Source of the DNA: Acholeplasma laidlawii_A
GTDB taxonomy: Bacteria > Bacillota_I > Bacilli_A > Acholeplasmatales > Acholeplasmataceae
Length of the DNA: 64,000 bases
NCBI RefSeq assembly: GCF_030166555.2
Contig: NZ_CP126461.2
Strand: one strand, 5' to 3'
A program made the position numbers and the translations under genes. The notes beneath the pieces were generated by a model that saw only the letters and a list, made by a program, of their open reading frames with translations, was not told the origin of the DNA and searched no databases. Of this stretch, positions 56,211 to 64,000 are shown one piece after another; within the stretch, counting starts at the first letter, position 1, and each line of letters starts with the position of its first letter.

Positions 56211-57319
56211 TATTTCTTTCCCCCAAAAGTAATAATTTTTTCTTTATCAAATACAAAGTCTGAATCTTTTAACATTTCACTTTTCATCTTTTGATAACCA
56301 TTCCCCTTCATTGAGAAGTTATCCATTGTCTTTGTTTCAGTATTTAAACCGTTTAAGACAACAGGATTGACATCTTCGGGTTCAAAGTACGGATCAAAAC
56401 CTAAGTTCATCAGTGCTTTATTTGCGTTATATCTAACAAATATCTTCACATCATGAGATAGTTCTACAGCATCGTAAATTGATTCTACGAGTTCATTTTG
56501 CTCATGATATAACTCTAATAAGAAATCATGTACCCATTGGGTAAGTTCTTCTTGCAGTTCATTTGAAAATGTTTCAAATACTTCTTGAGCAAGACGCCCT
56601 ACATATAACCCATGAATAGATTCATCTCTTAAAATAAGGTTGATGATTTCTCCTGCTTGCATGAGTTTACCTTGTCCATAAAAGAATAATGGATAATAAA
56701 ACCCTGAATAGAATAACCAAGTTTCTAAGTAAACAGATGCTACCATCGCTTTAAACTGAGCGATGTTAAAATCTGTTTCACTGTATCCAGGATTACTTGA
56801 TTCAAATTGTTTTAGATAGTTATAACGATCTAACTCTTTATAATAACCTACAATAAGACTCATAATATTTTGAAGATTGGTATGCTTTTCACCCCAAAGG
56901 AATAATTCATCTATTTTTTGGTTAGACATATACGTCATAAAGATATTTGAGTAACTCTTAGCGTGCACTGCATTTTCCATTGCACCCATAAAGTTTAAGA
57001 CTGCTTTTCTTTGATGGAAGTGATCATCTAAGGATCTAGATACTACCGGCATACCAATATCACCTTGATGTGTATCTAAGAATGTTAGTACTAATAAGTT
57101 TTTAGCATATGCATCTTGAATATTTTCTGGTAACACACTCCAAACATTTAAGTCTGGTTGTAGGGAAACGTCTTCAGGACGCCAAAACTGTGAAAGGTTT
57201 TGTTCGTAGAAGTGTTGTGTATAATCATCTTCCGGTTCATTCCAATTAGCACCTTCGTATTGTACACGCTTAATTGGCTTTAGTTTAATTTTTGAAGTTT
57301 TAGTTGCTTTTTTATCCAT
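56210..57319 (-). CDS. nrdF: Class Ib ribonucleotide reductase beta subunit
   Basis: The start at 57319 follows AAGGGGG; an earlier in-frame ATG at 57358 would overlap nrdE. All radical and metal residues are in place: in the numbering from the earlier ATG, D95, E128, H132 with Y136 (MENAVHAKSYS), E212, E246 and H249. This is the di-Mn or di-Fe tyrosyl type, unlike the VPK/QSK metal-free variants of some mollicutes. Reduces the thiyl-generating NrdE partner. Confidence 0.93.
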   Translation of the reverse strand: MDKKATKTSKIKLKPIKRVQYEGANWNEPEDDYTQHFYEQNLSQFWRPEDVSLQPDLNVWSVLPENIQDAYAKNLLVLTFLDTHQGDIGMPVVSRSLDDHFHQRKAVLNFMGAMENAVHAKSYSNIFMTYMSNQKIDELFLWGEKHTNLQNIMSLIVGYYKELDRYNYLKQFESSNPGYSETDFNIAQFKAMVASVYLETWLFYSGFYYPLFFYGQGKLMQAGEIINLILRDESIHGLYVGRLAQEVFETFSNELQEELTQWVHDFLLELYHEQNELVESIYDAVELSHDVKIFVRYNANKALMNLGFDPYFEPEDVNPVVLNGLNTETKTMDNFSMKGNGYQKMKSEMLKDSDFVFDKEKIITFGGKK

Positions 57320-57329
57320 TTTATCCCCC

Positions 57330-59432
57330 TTAGACTGCACAAGATTCACACTCTTCAATTTTTAATTTTTGAGTACGTGTATAGTATAGTGTTTTAATAC
57401 CTTGATAGTGTGCATATAAGTAATATTTTTGAAGTTCTCTTGTTGTAATATCTGATGTAATACATAGTTCAAATGAAATCCCTTGATCTACGTGCTTTTG
57501 TGCAGTAGCAATCACATCAATTAAACGATATGTATCCATACGGTATGCTGTCTCATACATAAATGCTGCCTTGTCTACTGCTGGCATAGGATAGTATGTT
57601 TTTGAATTACCATAAGTTCTTTCTTCTACTAATTGTTTAATTGGTGTAAGTGATGGTGTTGCACTCATCACATACCCAATTGAACCATTAGGTGCAACCG
57701 CTAAGCGGTGTGAGTTATATAAACCGTGTGTCATGACATCTTCTTTAAGTTGTAGCCAATCATCATCGGTTGGAATATAAATATTTTTAAATAGTTCCTT
57801 GACCTTATCTGTTTTAGGTAGTATTTGACCACGCCCATCAAAGTAAGATCCATCTGCATATTTAGATTTTTCAAAACGGTGGAACTTCTCACCAGTTTCT
57901 TTAGCTTTTTCCATAGAGTGTACTAATGAATAATAGTTTACGATATTAAAGAATACATCGATTAACTCAATATTTTCATCACTACCATACATAATATAGT
58001 TTTCAGCGATATAGCCGTGATGACCCATAATACCAAATCCTACAGAGCGATTTAATCTGTTTGCCTTAGCAACAGCTGGCACATGTTTAATATCTGTTTG
58101 ATTTGAAACAGAGTTCATCACGTCCATTGCACCAAATACAGTTTCTTTAATGGTATTGTGTTTCATCATATTACCCATATGACCACTTGCTAGGTTACAT
58201 GAAATATCCATACCAATATCATCGTTATTTGCACCATAATCACCATAGTGTGAAGTGATGGTTGGCTGTAATATTTCTGTACATAGGTTTGAGAACTTCA
58301 CAGGCATATCTAGTGGATTTGCCTTATTGACGTTATCTGAAAACATAATATAAGGGTAACCCGATTCACCTTGAAGTTGTGCAATCATATCTAAGATCTT
58401 TCTAGGGTTTACTTTACGTTTTCTAACCAATGGATTATCCGCTAAAATATCATACCAGTGATCCATATCAATAGAGATATCAGCAAAGTCTTTACCGTAT
58501 TGTTCAAATACGGTATGTGGGTAGAATAACCACATATCCTTGTTATCTCTTGCTAGTTCCATAAACTTATCAGGAATAACAACACCCATAGATAAAGTTT
58601 TTGCACGAATATCATCATCTGCATTTAATTTCTTAGTGGATAAGAAATCTTCAATGTCAGCATGAAAAACGTTTAAATACACTGCGCCAGCACCAGTTCT
58701 TTGGCCCATTTGGTCTGCGTATCTAAAGTTGTTGTCTAGTAGTTTTACAACCCCTACAACACCTTTAGAAACGTTAGGAATACCTTTAATGGCCTCACCT
58801 TTAGCTCTTAGGTTTGTAAGGTTAATACTTACACCACCACCTACTTTAGATAACTGCATGCTAAACTCTGATATTCTTGAAATATCATTTAGGGAATCTC
58901 CTGCTTCAAGTAGGAAACAAGATACAAACTCACCACGTTTAGATTTACCAGTATTAAGTAGTGTTGGTGTTGCCGGTGTAAAGTCTTGACTAATTAACAA
59001 TCTAATTAGGTTTCTTGCTTTATCAAAATCACCATTAGCGTGATATAGTGCATTCACAGCTAATCTATCTTCATAACGCTCTAAATAGTTTTTACCCGTA
59101 CGATCTTTTAAGGCATAGTCATTATAGAACTTAAATGCGCCCATATACGTTGGAAATCTAAATTTAGCTGCATATGCAATATCATATACTGTTTTAATTT
59201 GTTCCATAGTGTATTTATCTAGAAAAGCTTTTTCATAATAATCATTTTCTACTAAAAACTCTAATTTTTCTTCTAATGAGTGAAAAAACTGAGTACGTTT
59301 ATTCACCTCATTAAGAAAGTAGCTTTTAGCAGCTGCCTTATCTTTACTAATATCTTTTATCTCACCATTTTCATCGGTGATCTGATTATTTAATACCACC
59401 CACTCAGGGATTACATCTCTTTTTTGATCCAT
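57330..59432 (-). CDS. nrdE: Class Ib ribonucleotide reductase alpha subunit
   Basis: 700 aa, without an ATP cone, as in NrdE. NLASGHMGN / CNLASG-type active-site loop (DISCNLASGHM), LVEERTYGNSKTYYP and a C-terminal CESC pair that shuttles electrons. Converts ribonucleoside diphosphates to deoxy forms with NrdF and NrdI. Four bases separate it from nrdI upstream. Confidence 0.95.
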   Translation of the reverse strand: MDQKRDVIPEWVVLNNQITDENGEIKDISKDKAAAKSYFLNEVNKRTQFFHSLEEKLEFLVENDYYEKAFLDKYTMEQIKTVYDIAYAAKFRFPTYMGAFKFYNDYALKDRTGKNYLERYEDRLAVNALYHANGDFDKARNLIRLLISQDFTPATPTLLNTGKSKRGEFVSCFLLEAGDSLNDISRISEFSMQLSKVGGGVSINLTNLRAKGEAIKGIPNVSKGVVGVVKLLDNNFRYADQMGQRTGAGAVYLNVFHADIEDFLSTKKLNADDDIRAKTLSMGVVIPDKFMELARDNKDMWLFYPHTVFEQYGKDFADISIDMDHWYDILADNPLVRKRKVNPRKILDMIAQLQGESGYPYIMFSDNVNKANPLDMPVKFSNLCTEILQPTITSHYGDYGANNDDIGMDISCNLASGHMGNMMKHNTIKETVFGAMDVMNSVSNQTDIKHVPAVAKANRLNRSVGFGIMGHHGYIAENYIMYGSDENIELIDVFFNIVNYYSLVHSMEKAKETGEKFHRFEKSKYADGSYFDGRGQILPKTDKVKELFKNIYIPTDDDWLQLKEDVMTHGLYNSHRLAVAPNGSIGYVMSATPSLTPIKQLVEERTYGNSKTYYPMPAVDKAAFMYETAYRMDTYRLIDVIATAQKHVDQGISFELCITSDITTRELQKYYLYAHYQGIKTLYYTRTQKLKIEECESCAV

Positions 59433-59436
59433 TCAC

Positions 59437-59808
59437 TTACTCCTTTTTTCCTTCTTGTTGTCTTAGTAGCCAGTTTTTAACTGCCTCTTTATCTGATTTA
59501 AATCCAGAACCTTCAAATTTCAATATCAGTGGAATTTTATATTGAGCCTCGATTTTATCTCCAGCTTTCCCGTAATTTTCACCCCAGTTTTTATTACCTG
59601 AGACGGCAACCCCAACTACATGGTCTTTATAAGTATCTAAAAAGTCTTTTGTAGTTTCAGGAATTTGACCAAAATTAATACTTCTGGTCACCAAAAATAA
59701 TTTATCTTTAGGCTCACCTTCATAAAGTTTTATATGAACGGCATCAAAGCCAAGACTAGTAGCAAACCTTTTTGTTTGCCCTGTTAGACTATCAAATATG
59801 ATGGTCAT
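59437..59808 (-). CDS. nrdI: Flavodoxin-like NrdI
   Basis: Start at 59808 rather than 59814 because GGAGG is then eight bases away. FDSLTGQTKRFA flavin phosphate loop and GNKNWGENYGKAGD signature. Activates NrdF with oxidant. Clustered with nrdE. Confidence 0.93.
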   Translation of the reverse strand: MTIIFDSLTGQTKRFATSLGFDAVHIKLYEGEPKDKLFLVTRSINFGQIPETTKDFLDTYKDHVVGVAVSGNKNWGENYGKAGDKIEAQYKIPLILKFEGSGFKSDKEAVKNWLLRQQEGKKE

Positions 59809-59832
59809 TAGCATTCCTCCCTAGTGTGTGTA

Positions 59833-60348
59833 TCAATCAGGTATAATAACAAGCTCCTGATTCATATAAGTTTTCTTTAAATCTATAATGCGTTGGTTTG
59901 AACTACCTCGCCATAATAGATTTAAATTTTTGAGTTGCTGTATAAACGGACCATCAATTAAAATATCTGCCTCTTTTAGAATTTCATTGATGAATGGACA
60001 TTCTTTTTTCTTTAGCGTCTCATAAGTGTTGCCACTATAGATATTGACATCTAAACCATCTTCATGTGCCATTTTGATTAATTCTAATACAGGCTCTGGT
60101 TGTAAGAATGGTTCTCCACCGCTAATGGTAATACCATGTAGCAGTGGATTTTTCTTCCATTTTTTCCTAATCTCAGTGAGCTCAATGAGTTTTCCTTCAT
60201 CAAGTGCATGTGTTGATGGATTATGGCAACCAGGACATCTTAAATTGCAGCCTTGGGTAAATACAACAAATCTTAAACCAAATCCATCCACAATAGAATC
60301 ACTAATGAAGTCATTAACGCGTAACTTAAGAGTGGAAGTGTTTGACAC
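59833..60348 (-). CDS. nrdG: Anaerobic RNR activating enzyme
   Basis: 171 aa radical-SAM protein with C34-x3-C38-x2-C41 and the following GGEPFLQP motif. It generates the glycyl radical on NrdD. Its start overlaps the nrdD end by 23 bases. Confidence 0.93.
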   Translation of the reverse strand: MSNTSTLKLRVNDFISDSIVDGFGLRFVVFTQGCNLRCPGCHNPSTHALDEGKLIELTEIRKKWKKNPLLHGITISGGEPFLQPEPVLELIKMAHEDGLDVNIYSGNTYETLKKKECPFINEILKEADILIDGPFIQQLKNLNLLWRGSSNQRIIDLKKTYMNQELVIIPD

Positions 60349-62614
60349 GTTCTTCTACTTCCTTTTTCTTAGCGTTATTAAAGCGGTCTAATGTACCTAC
60401 TAAATAACCTGTAATTCTTCTGATTCTATCAAATGGTGCATCTGGTGTTTCTTTTCGTCCACATTTTGGACATTCTTCATTAATAATACCAACGTATTTA
60501 CATACGGGATCAAAATCTACTGGGTGGTTAATGGAACCATATCCAATACCTTTTTTAGCCATATATTTAATAATAGCTTCAAAAGCTGGAATATTTTTAG
60601 CAGGATCTCCATCAAGTTCAATATAAGATATATGACCACCATTTGTAAGTGCATGATATGGTGCTTCAATATCTATCTTATGGAAAGCCTCAGTTGGATA
60701 ATATACGGGTACATGGAATGAGTTGGTATAAAACTCATGATCAGTAATACCTTCTAAGATACCAAAGCGTTTCTTATCCATTTGTACAAAGCGTCCGGAT
60801 AATCCTTCAGCTGGTGTTGCGATTAAAGAGAAATTTAATTTATATTGACGCGCTTTAGCATCAATTCTATCTCTCATATGTCCTATGATTTTTAAACCTA
60901 GGGCTTGTGATTTAGCATCTTCTCCGTGGTGTTTACCAGTTAATGCTTTTAACGTTTCTGCAAGTCCAATAAATCCAATTGCTAATGAACCATGTTTAAT
61001 AACTTCTTCGATGGTGTCATTGCGTCCTAATTTATCAGAATCTATCCATACACCTTGACCCATTAAGAATGGGAAGTTATATACATAAAGTTTCTTTTGG
61101 ATATCAAAACGCTCTAAGAGTTGCTCAGTCACTAAATCAATTGTTTCATCTAATTGATTAAAGAACTGTGCCTCTGATTTAGAAGTTAGCGCTAGTCTTG
61201 GTAAGTTAATGGATGTAAAGCTTAAATTACCACGGCCAGTTACAATTTCTTTTTCAGGGTCATGAATATTTGACATCACACGTGTACGACATCCCATATA
61301 TGCTATTTCTGTATCCGGATTCCCTTCTTTATAAAACGCTTTATTAAAAGGTGCATCTAAGAATGAAAAGTTAGGGAATAATCTTTTAGCAGATGTTGCC
61401 ATCGCTTTTTGGAATAAGTCGTAGTTTGGATCGCCCAAATTTAAGTTAACACCTTCTTTTAACTTAAATATTTGAATAGGGAATATTGGTGTTTCACCAC
61501 TACCTAGTCCTCTAGTAGTTGCATCTAAGATAGATGAAACCACTAATCTACCTTCATGAGATGTATCTGTTCCATAGTTAATGGATGAGAATGGTACTTG
61601 AGCACCTGCACGTGAGTGCATGGTGTTTAAGTTATGTACTAAACTTTCCATTGCTTGTTCAGTATCTCTAGTTGTTTCTTTTAAAGCCTCTTTACTCGTA
61701 AATAAAACGACTTTATGAGCTATATCATTATTACCTAGTACTTCTAGTAAATGAGGATTAATTTCATCATTTAGAAGTCTTGGTTCAATACCTGTCTTAC
61801 TTAAAATATCATTTAGAATGGTTTTAGCATCTAAACTAATTTGGAAGATATCAAGTGCTTTAGCTAGATTATTTCTAAAGTGTCTAACATAAGTCTTTTT
61901 AACACCGGTTGCCATATCATAATCAAATTTAGGTACAGATTGTCCACCATGTTGATCATTTTGATTTGACTGAATAGCTATACACGCTAACGCTGCATAT
62001 GTTTTGATATCTTGTGGTTCTCTTAAACTACCGTGACCAGTTTGGAATCCGTTTGTAAATAGTTTAGTTAGGTCAATTTGACAACAAGTAAGTGTTAAGG
62101 TTAAGAAGTCTAAGTCATGGATATGAATAATACCTTCATCATGTGCTCTAGAGTGTCTAGGGTTTAAAACAAACATTCTATTAAACTCTTTTGCACCTTC
62201 ACTACCATACTTTAACATCGCACCCATTGGGGTGTCTCCGTTGACGTTTGCATTTTCTCTTTTCAAATCAGAATCTGTTGATTTTGAAAATGCAATGTCA
62301 TGATAAGTATGCATAAGACGAGTATTTCTATCTCTTACTTTGTTTCTATCCTCACGGTAAATAATATAAGATTTAGCAACATCTGCATAGTTTAATTCTA
62401 TGAGTGTACGTTCTACTTCATCTTGTATATCTTCAACGGTTGGAATTTGCTTTTTGAACTTACTATCTACCTTATTTAGTACACCTGTTGTGACCTCATC
62501 TGCAAGTTTTGGATCCTTTCCTAGTGCTATAAATGCCTTAGTAACGGCATCGTTAATCTTTTCTGGATTAAATCTTACGATTCTTCCATCTCTTTTCTTT
62601 ATCTTCTCTAGCAT
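60326..62614 (-). CDS. nrdD: Anaerobic (class III) ribonucleotide reductase
   Basis: 762 aa with an N-terminal ATP cone (KRDGRIVRFNPEKINDAVTKAF) and the DLDFLTLTCCQIDL active-site region. The C-terminus has RITGYLVGT with the radical glycine at about 736. The zinc site is unusual: C705, C715, C718 are present but the family's first Cys of the pair DP-C appears replaced. Paired with nrdG. Makes dNTPs without oxygen. Confidence 0.9.
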   Translation of the reverse strand: MLEKIKKRDGRIVRFNPEKINDAVTKAFIALGKDPKLADEVTTGVLNKVDSKFKKQIPTVEDIQDEVERTLIELNYADVAKSYIIYREDRNKVRDRNTRLMHTYHDIAFSKSTDSDLKRENANVNGDTPMGAMLKYGSEGAKEFNRMFVLNPRHSRAHDEGIIHIHDLDFLTLTLTCCQIDLTKLFTNGFQTGHGSLREPQDIKTYAALACIAIQSNQNDQHGGQSVPKFDYDMATGVKKTYVRHFRNNLAKALDIFQISLDAKTILNDILSKTGIEPRLLNDEINPHLLEVLGNNDIAHKVVLFTSKEALKETTRDTEQAMESLVHNLNTMHSRAGAQVPFSSINYGTDTSHEGRLVVSSILDATTRGLGSGETPIFPIQIFKLKEGVNLNLGDPNYDLFQKAMATSAKRLFPNFSFLDAPFNKAFYKEGNPDTEIAYMGCRTRVMSNIHDPEKEIVTGRGNLSFTSINLPRLALTSKSEAQFFNQLDETIDLVTEQLLERFDIQKKLYVYNFPFLMGQGVWIDSDKLGRNDTIEEVIKHGSLAIGFIGLAETLKALTGKHHGEDAKSQALGLKIIGHMRDRIDAKARQYKLNFSLIATPAEGLSGRFVQMDKKRFGILEGITDHEFYTNSFHVPVYYPTEAFHKIDIEAPYHALTNGGHISYIELDGDPAKNIPAFEAIIKYMAKKGIGYGSINHPVDFDPVCKYVGIINEECPKCGRKETPDAPFDRIRRITGYLVGTLDRFNNAKKKEVEERVKHFHS

Positions 62615-62898
62615 GGTTTTATACCCCTTTTCACATATTGTTTAGAGTTACTAATCGACATCAGGGTATAGCTGTCCATTAAGAAAATAAAACTAGAAAC
62701 TTAAAGGATTTTATATACCCGGATGTTTGAGTATATACATTTTATACAAAGGTAAAGTCATTTGCAACTCTAACAATTATGTAAATGCTTACGGTCGTTT
62801 TCATAAAAAAACACCTTGCATCGAAGGTGTTTTTGTGCTTTATATAATGTAAGAAAACGAATGTAAATACATCAACTTTTTACAGTTATTTTTAAATA
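62615..62898. other. Leader/intergenic region upstream of nrdD
   Basis: Contains a plausible minus-strand promoter (TTGCAA...TATAAA near 62750-62775) and a hairpin terminator (62806-62834: AACACCTT/AAGGTGTT, A/T runs) for the hydrolase upstream. No convincing NrdR box was recognised. Confidence 0.45.
62806..62834. terminator. Terminator between the beta-lactamase-like gene and nrdD
   Basis: AACACCTT and AAGGTGTT around GCATCG with T-run on either side. Confidence 0.8.
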
Positions 62899-64000
62899 CT
62901 ATTTACTTGTTACAGTAAAGCCATTAAATAAGAAGTTAGCACTTGGTATGAATGAAAACGTAAGTGCTTCATCTTCAAATTTAAATTTATACTCTGCGAA
63001 AAATGGCGTTTCAATGTACAAGATTTTTAGAGTTAATTCGTTATCTTCGTAATTTGGTATGACCCAATGTTTTTGATTAACTACTTTTAAGTCTTTAGCA
63101 TAATGGCTCATGCCATAAGAACTTTGATCAAAGTTGTACTCGATTTTATCTGTTTTTCCATTTTTAAAATGTAGTAAAAGGTAATCGTGACTAAACTCTA
63201 GCGTATCAATATTTAATTTGTTTTCTTTTAGATGAAATATTTTATGTAAATTAAAGTGATTTTCTTTAGGTGCTTCTTTAAAAGTTAACCCTGAAACAAA
63301 CGCTTCTAATTGACCAGTTTCAATTGCAGGTACTAATTCCCTTGTAAAGTGTTTATAAATCATTGCGTATAAGAATTCATAATCTGTAAACTGTGCAGTT
63401 GAAATAATTGCTAGATCATTAAATATAACAACGATTTGACCAAATGCTCCATCTGCCCTATAACTTAAGTTAGGTGACACATGGAATTGAAAACCATATT
63501 GGTAACCGATTGCTTTAGCATTCGGGTTACCTACATAGTCTTGCTTTATAGCTTGAGGTGATGTCGCCATATCAAGATAGGCTTTAGAAATAAGTTGTTT
63601 ACCTTTATAATTTCCGTGATTAAGTAAGAGTTGGCCAAGTTTAACTAATGCATCATTATTTAAACTTAAACCATAGCCACCAAAATTAATACCTTCAGGG
63701 GCTTTTGACCAGTGGTAATTTGTAATATTTAGTGGTTCAAATAGATGTTCTTTTAAGTAATCCTCTATAGTAAAACCTGTGATCTTAGTAAACAGTGCAC
63801 TTAACATATGTGATGTTGCTGAGTGATATTGATAATGTGTACCTGGTTTATAAGCCACTTCTTGGCTTAAAAAGTAGGTTCTATAATCACCAGTCTTTAG
63901 CATCTCAAAATTATTTTCTTTAACAATACCACTCGTCATGGTAAGGATATGTCTAATGGTTATCTCACTAATTAAAGGATCATAGTTTGCTGGTAGTTCA
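62899..64000 (-). CDS. Beta-lactamase-family serine hydrolase (partial)
   Basis: The frame runs off the right edge: from 63939 it continues upstream as SEITIRHILTMTSGI, so its start is outside. The family pattern of class C beta-lactamase/penicillin-binding-like esterases is present (GTHYQYHSATSHMLSALF with the Tyr near the expected YxN, then YGFQFHV and a DGAFGQIV strand), but the SxxK nucleophile lies beyond the window. Usually an esterase or D-aminopeptidase-like enzyme; substrate unknown. Confidence 0.85.
   Translation of the reverse strand, partial: ELPANYDPLISEITIRHILTMTSGIVKENNFEMLKTGDYRTYFLSQEVAYKPGTHYQYHSATSHMLSALFTKITGFTIEDYLKEHLFEPLNITNYHWSKAPEGINFGGYGLSLNNDALVKLGQLLLNHGNYKGKQLISKAYLDMATSPQAIKQDYVGNPNAKAIGYQYGFQFHVSPNLSYRADGAFGQIVVIFNDLAIISTAQFTDYEFLYAMIYKHFTRELVPAIETGQLEAFVSGLTFKEAPKENHFNLHKIFHLKENKLNIDTLEFSHDYLLLHFKNGKTDKIEYNFDQSSYGMSHYAKDLKVVNQKHWVIPNYEDNELTLKILYIETPFFAEYKFKFEDEALTFSFIPSANFLFNGFTVTSK

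Noticed and set aside
56210..57319. NrdF as a metal-free class Ie (VPK/QSK) radical subunit, as in some mollicutes
   Set aside because: All metal ligands and the tyrosine are present, so it is the ordinary class Ib type.
62615..62898. NrdR box or cobalamin-type riboswitch upstream of nrdD
   Set aside because: No match to the NrdR consensus or to known riboswitch cores could be seen.

Overview
The window is AT-rich DNA that uses the standard bacterial code. UGA is a stop (potB and potC end in TGA inside 4-base ATGA overlaps), Trp is TGG, and the only Trp tRNA has a CCA anticodon. This excludes Mycoplasma- or Spiroplasma-type UGA recoding. Lipoproteins with Cys lipoboxes, InlB-type and Ig-like surface repeats, class Ib plus class III ribonucleotide reductases, an L-box riboswitch and no cell-wall genes in view suggest an Acholeplasma-like mollicute or a close low-GC Firmicute relative. 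The genus is an inference, not proven here.

Region 1 (1-14.1 kb) is mostly housekeeping: a UPF0316-type membrane protein, a 5'-truncated ABC-2 permease, a large Ig/lamin-tail lipoprotein, a short-chain dehydrogenase, a Nudix hydrolase, a PlsC-like acyltransferase with a zinc ribbon, and a DUF1295 membrane enzyme. It also holds an amino-acid ABC importer under a lysine riboswitch, whose fused binding-protein/permease gene carries an in-frame amber codon, and a CPH-type copper ATPase with a His-rich tandem-repeat N-terminus behind a CsoR-like palindrome.

Region 2 (14.1-44.1 kb) is an accessory island with every recognisable gene on the minus strand except one IS remnant. It looks like a defence island. 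It holds two Mrr-type nucleases flanking an SF1 helicase-nuclease, a 1540-aa GHKL ATPase with a DUF3883 nuclease-like end, a cluster of HEPN-like and DUF4238 genes, and a type I restriction system (M-S-membrane protein-R, with hsdR split by an in-frame ochre codon). Next to that is a second methyltransferase-like protein fused to a specificity domain, whose catalytic motif IV is degenerate and which is coupled to a 173-aa partner. Broken IS3 transposases, frameshifted genes, direct repeats and a recombinase-like remnant next to three tRNA genes mark the island as mobile and partly decaying.

Region 3 (44.2-64 kb) returns to core functions: tRNA-Leu, -Gln, -His and -Trp, an Mg2+ P-type ATPase preceded by a 27-codon leader ORF and an apparent terminator/antiterminator switch, a GH18 lipoprotein, and the potABCD polyamine importer (potA has an in-frame ochre codon before its TOBE domain). 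It continues with the aerobic nrdEF-I cluster with a glutaredoxin-like protein, the anaerobic nrdDG pair and a partial beta-lactamase-family hydrolase.

The most interesting candidates are the mgtA leader switch (46.3-46.5 kb), the degenerate methyltransferase/specificity fusion with its partner (39.8-42.0 kb), the Mrr-helicase-Mrr trio (14.4-18.6 kb) and the HEPN cluster (28.1-31.6 kb). Three single in-frame stop codons in otherwise intact genes deserve read-level checking.
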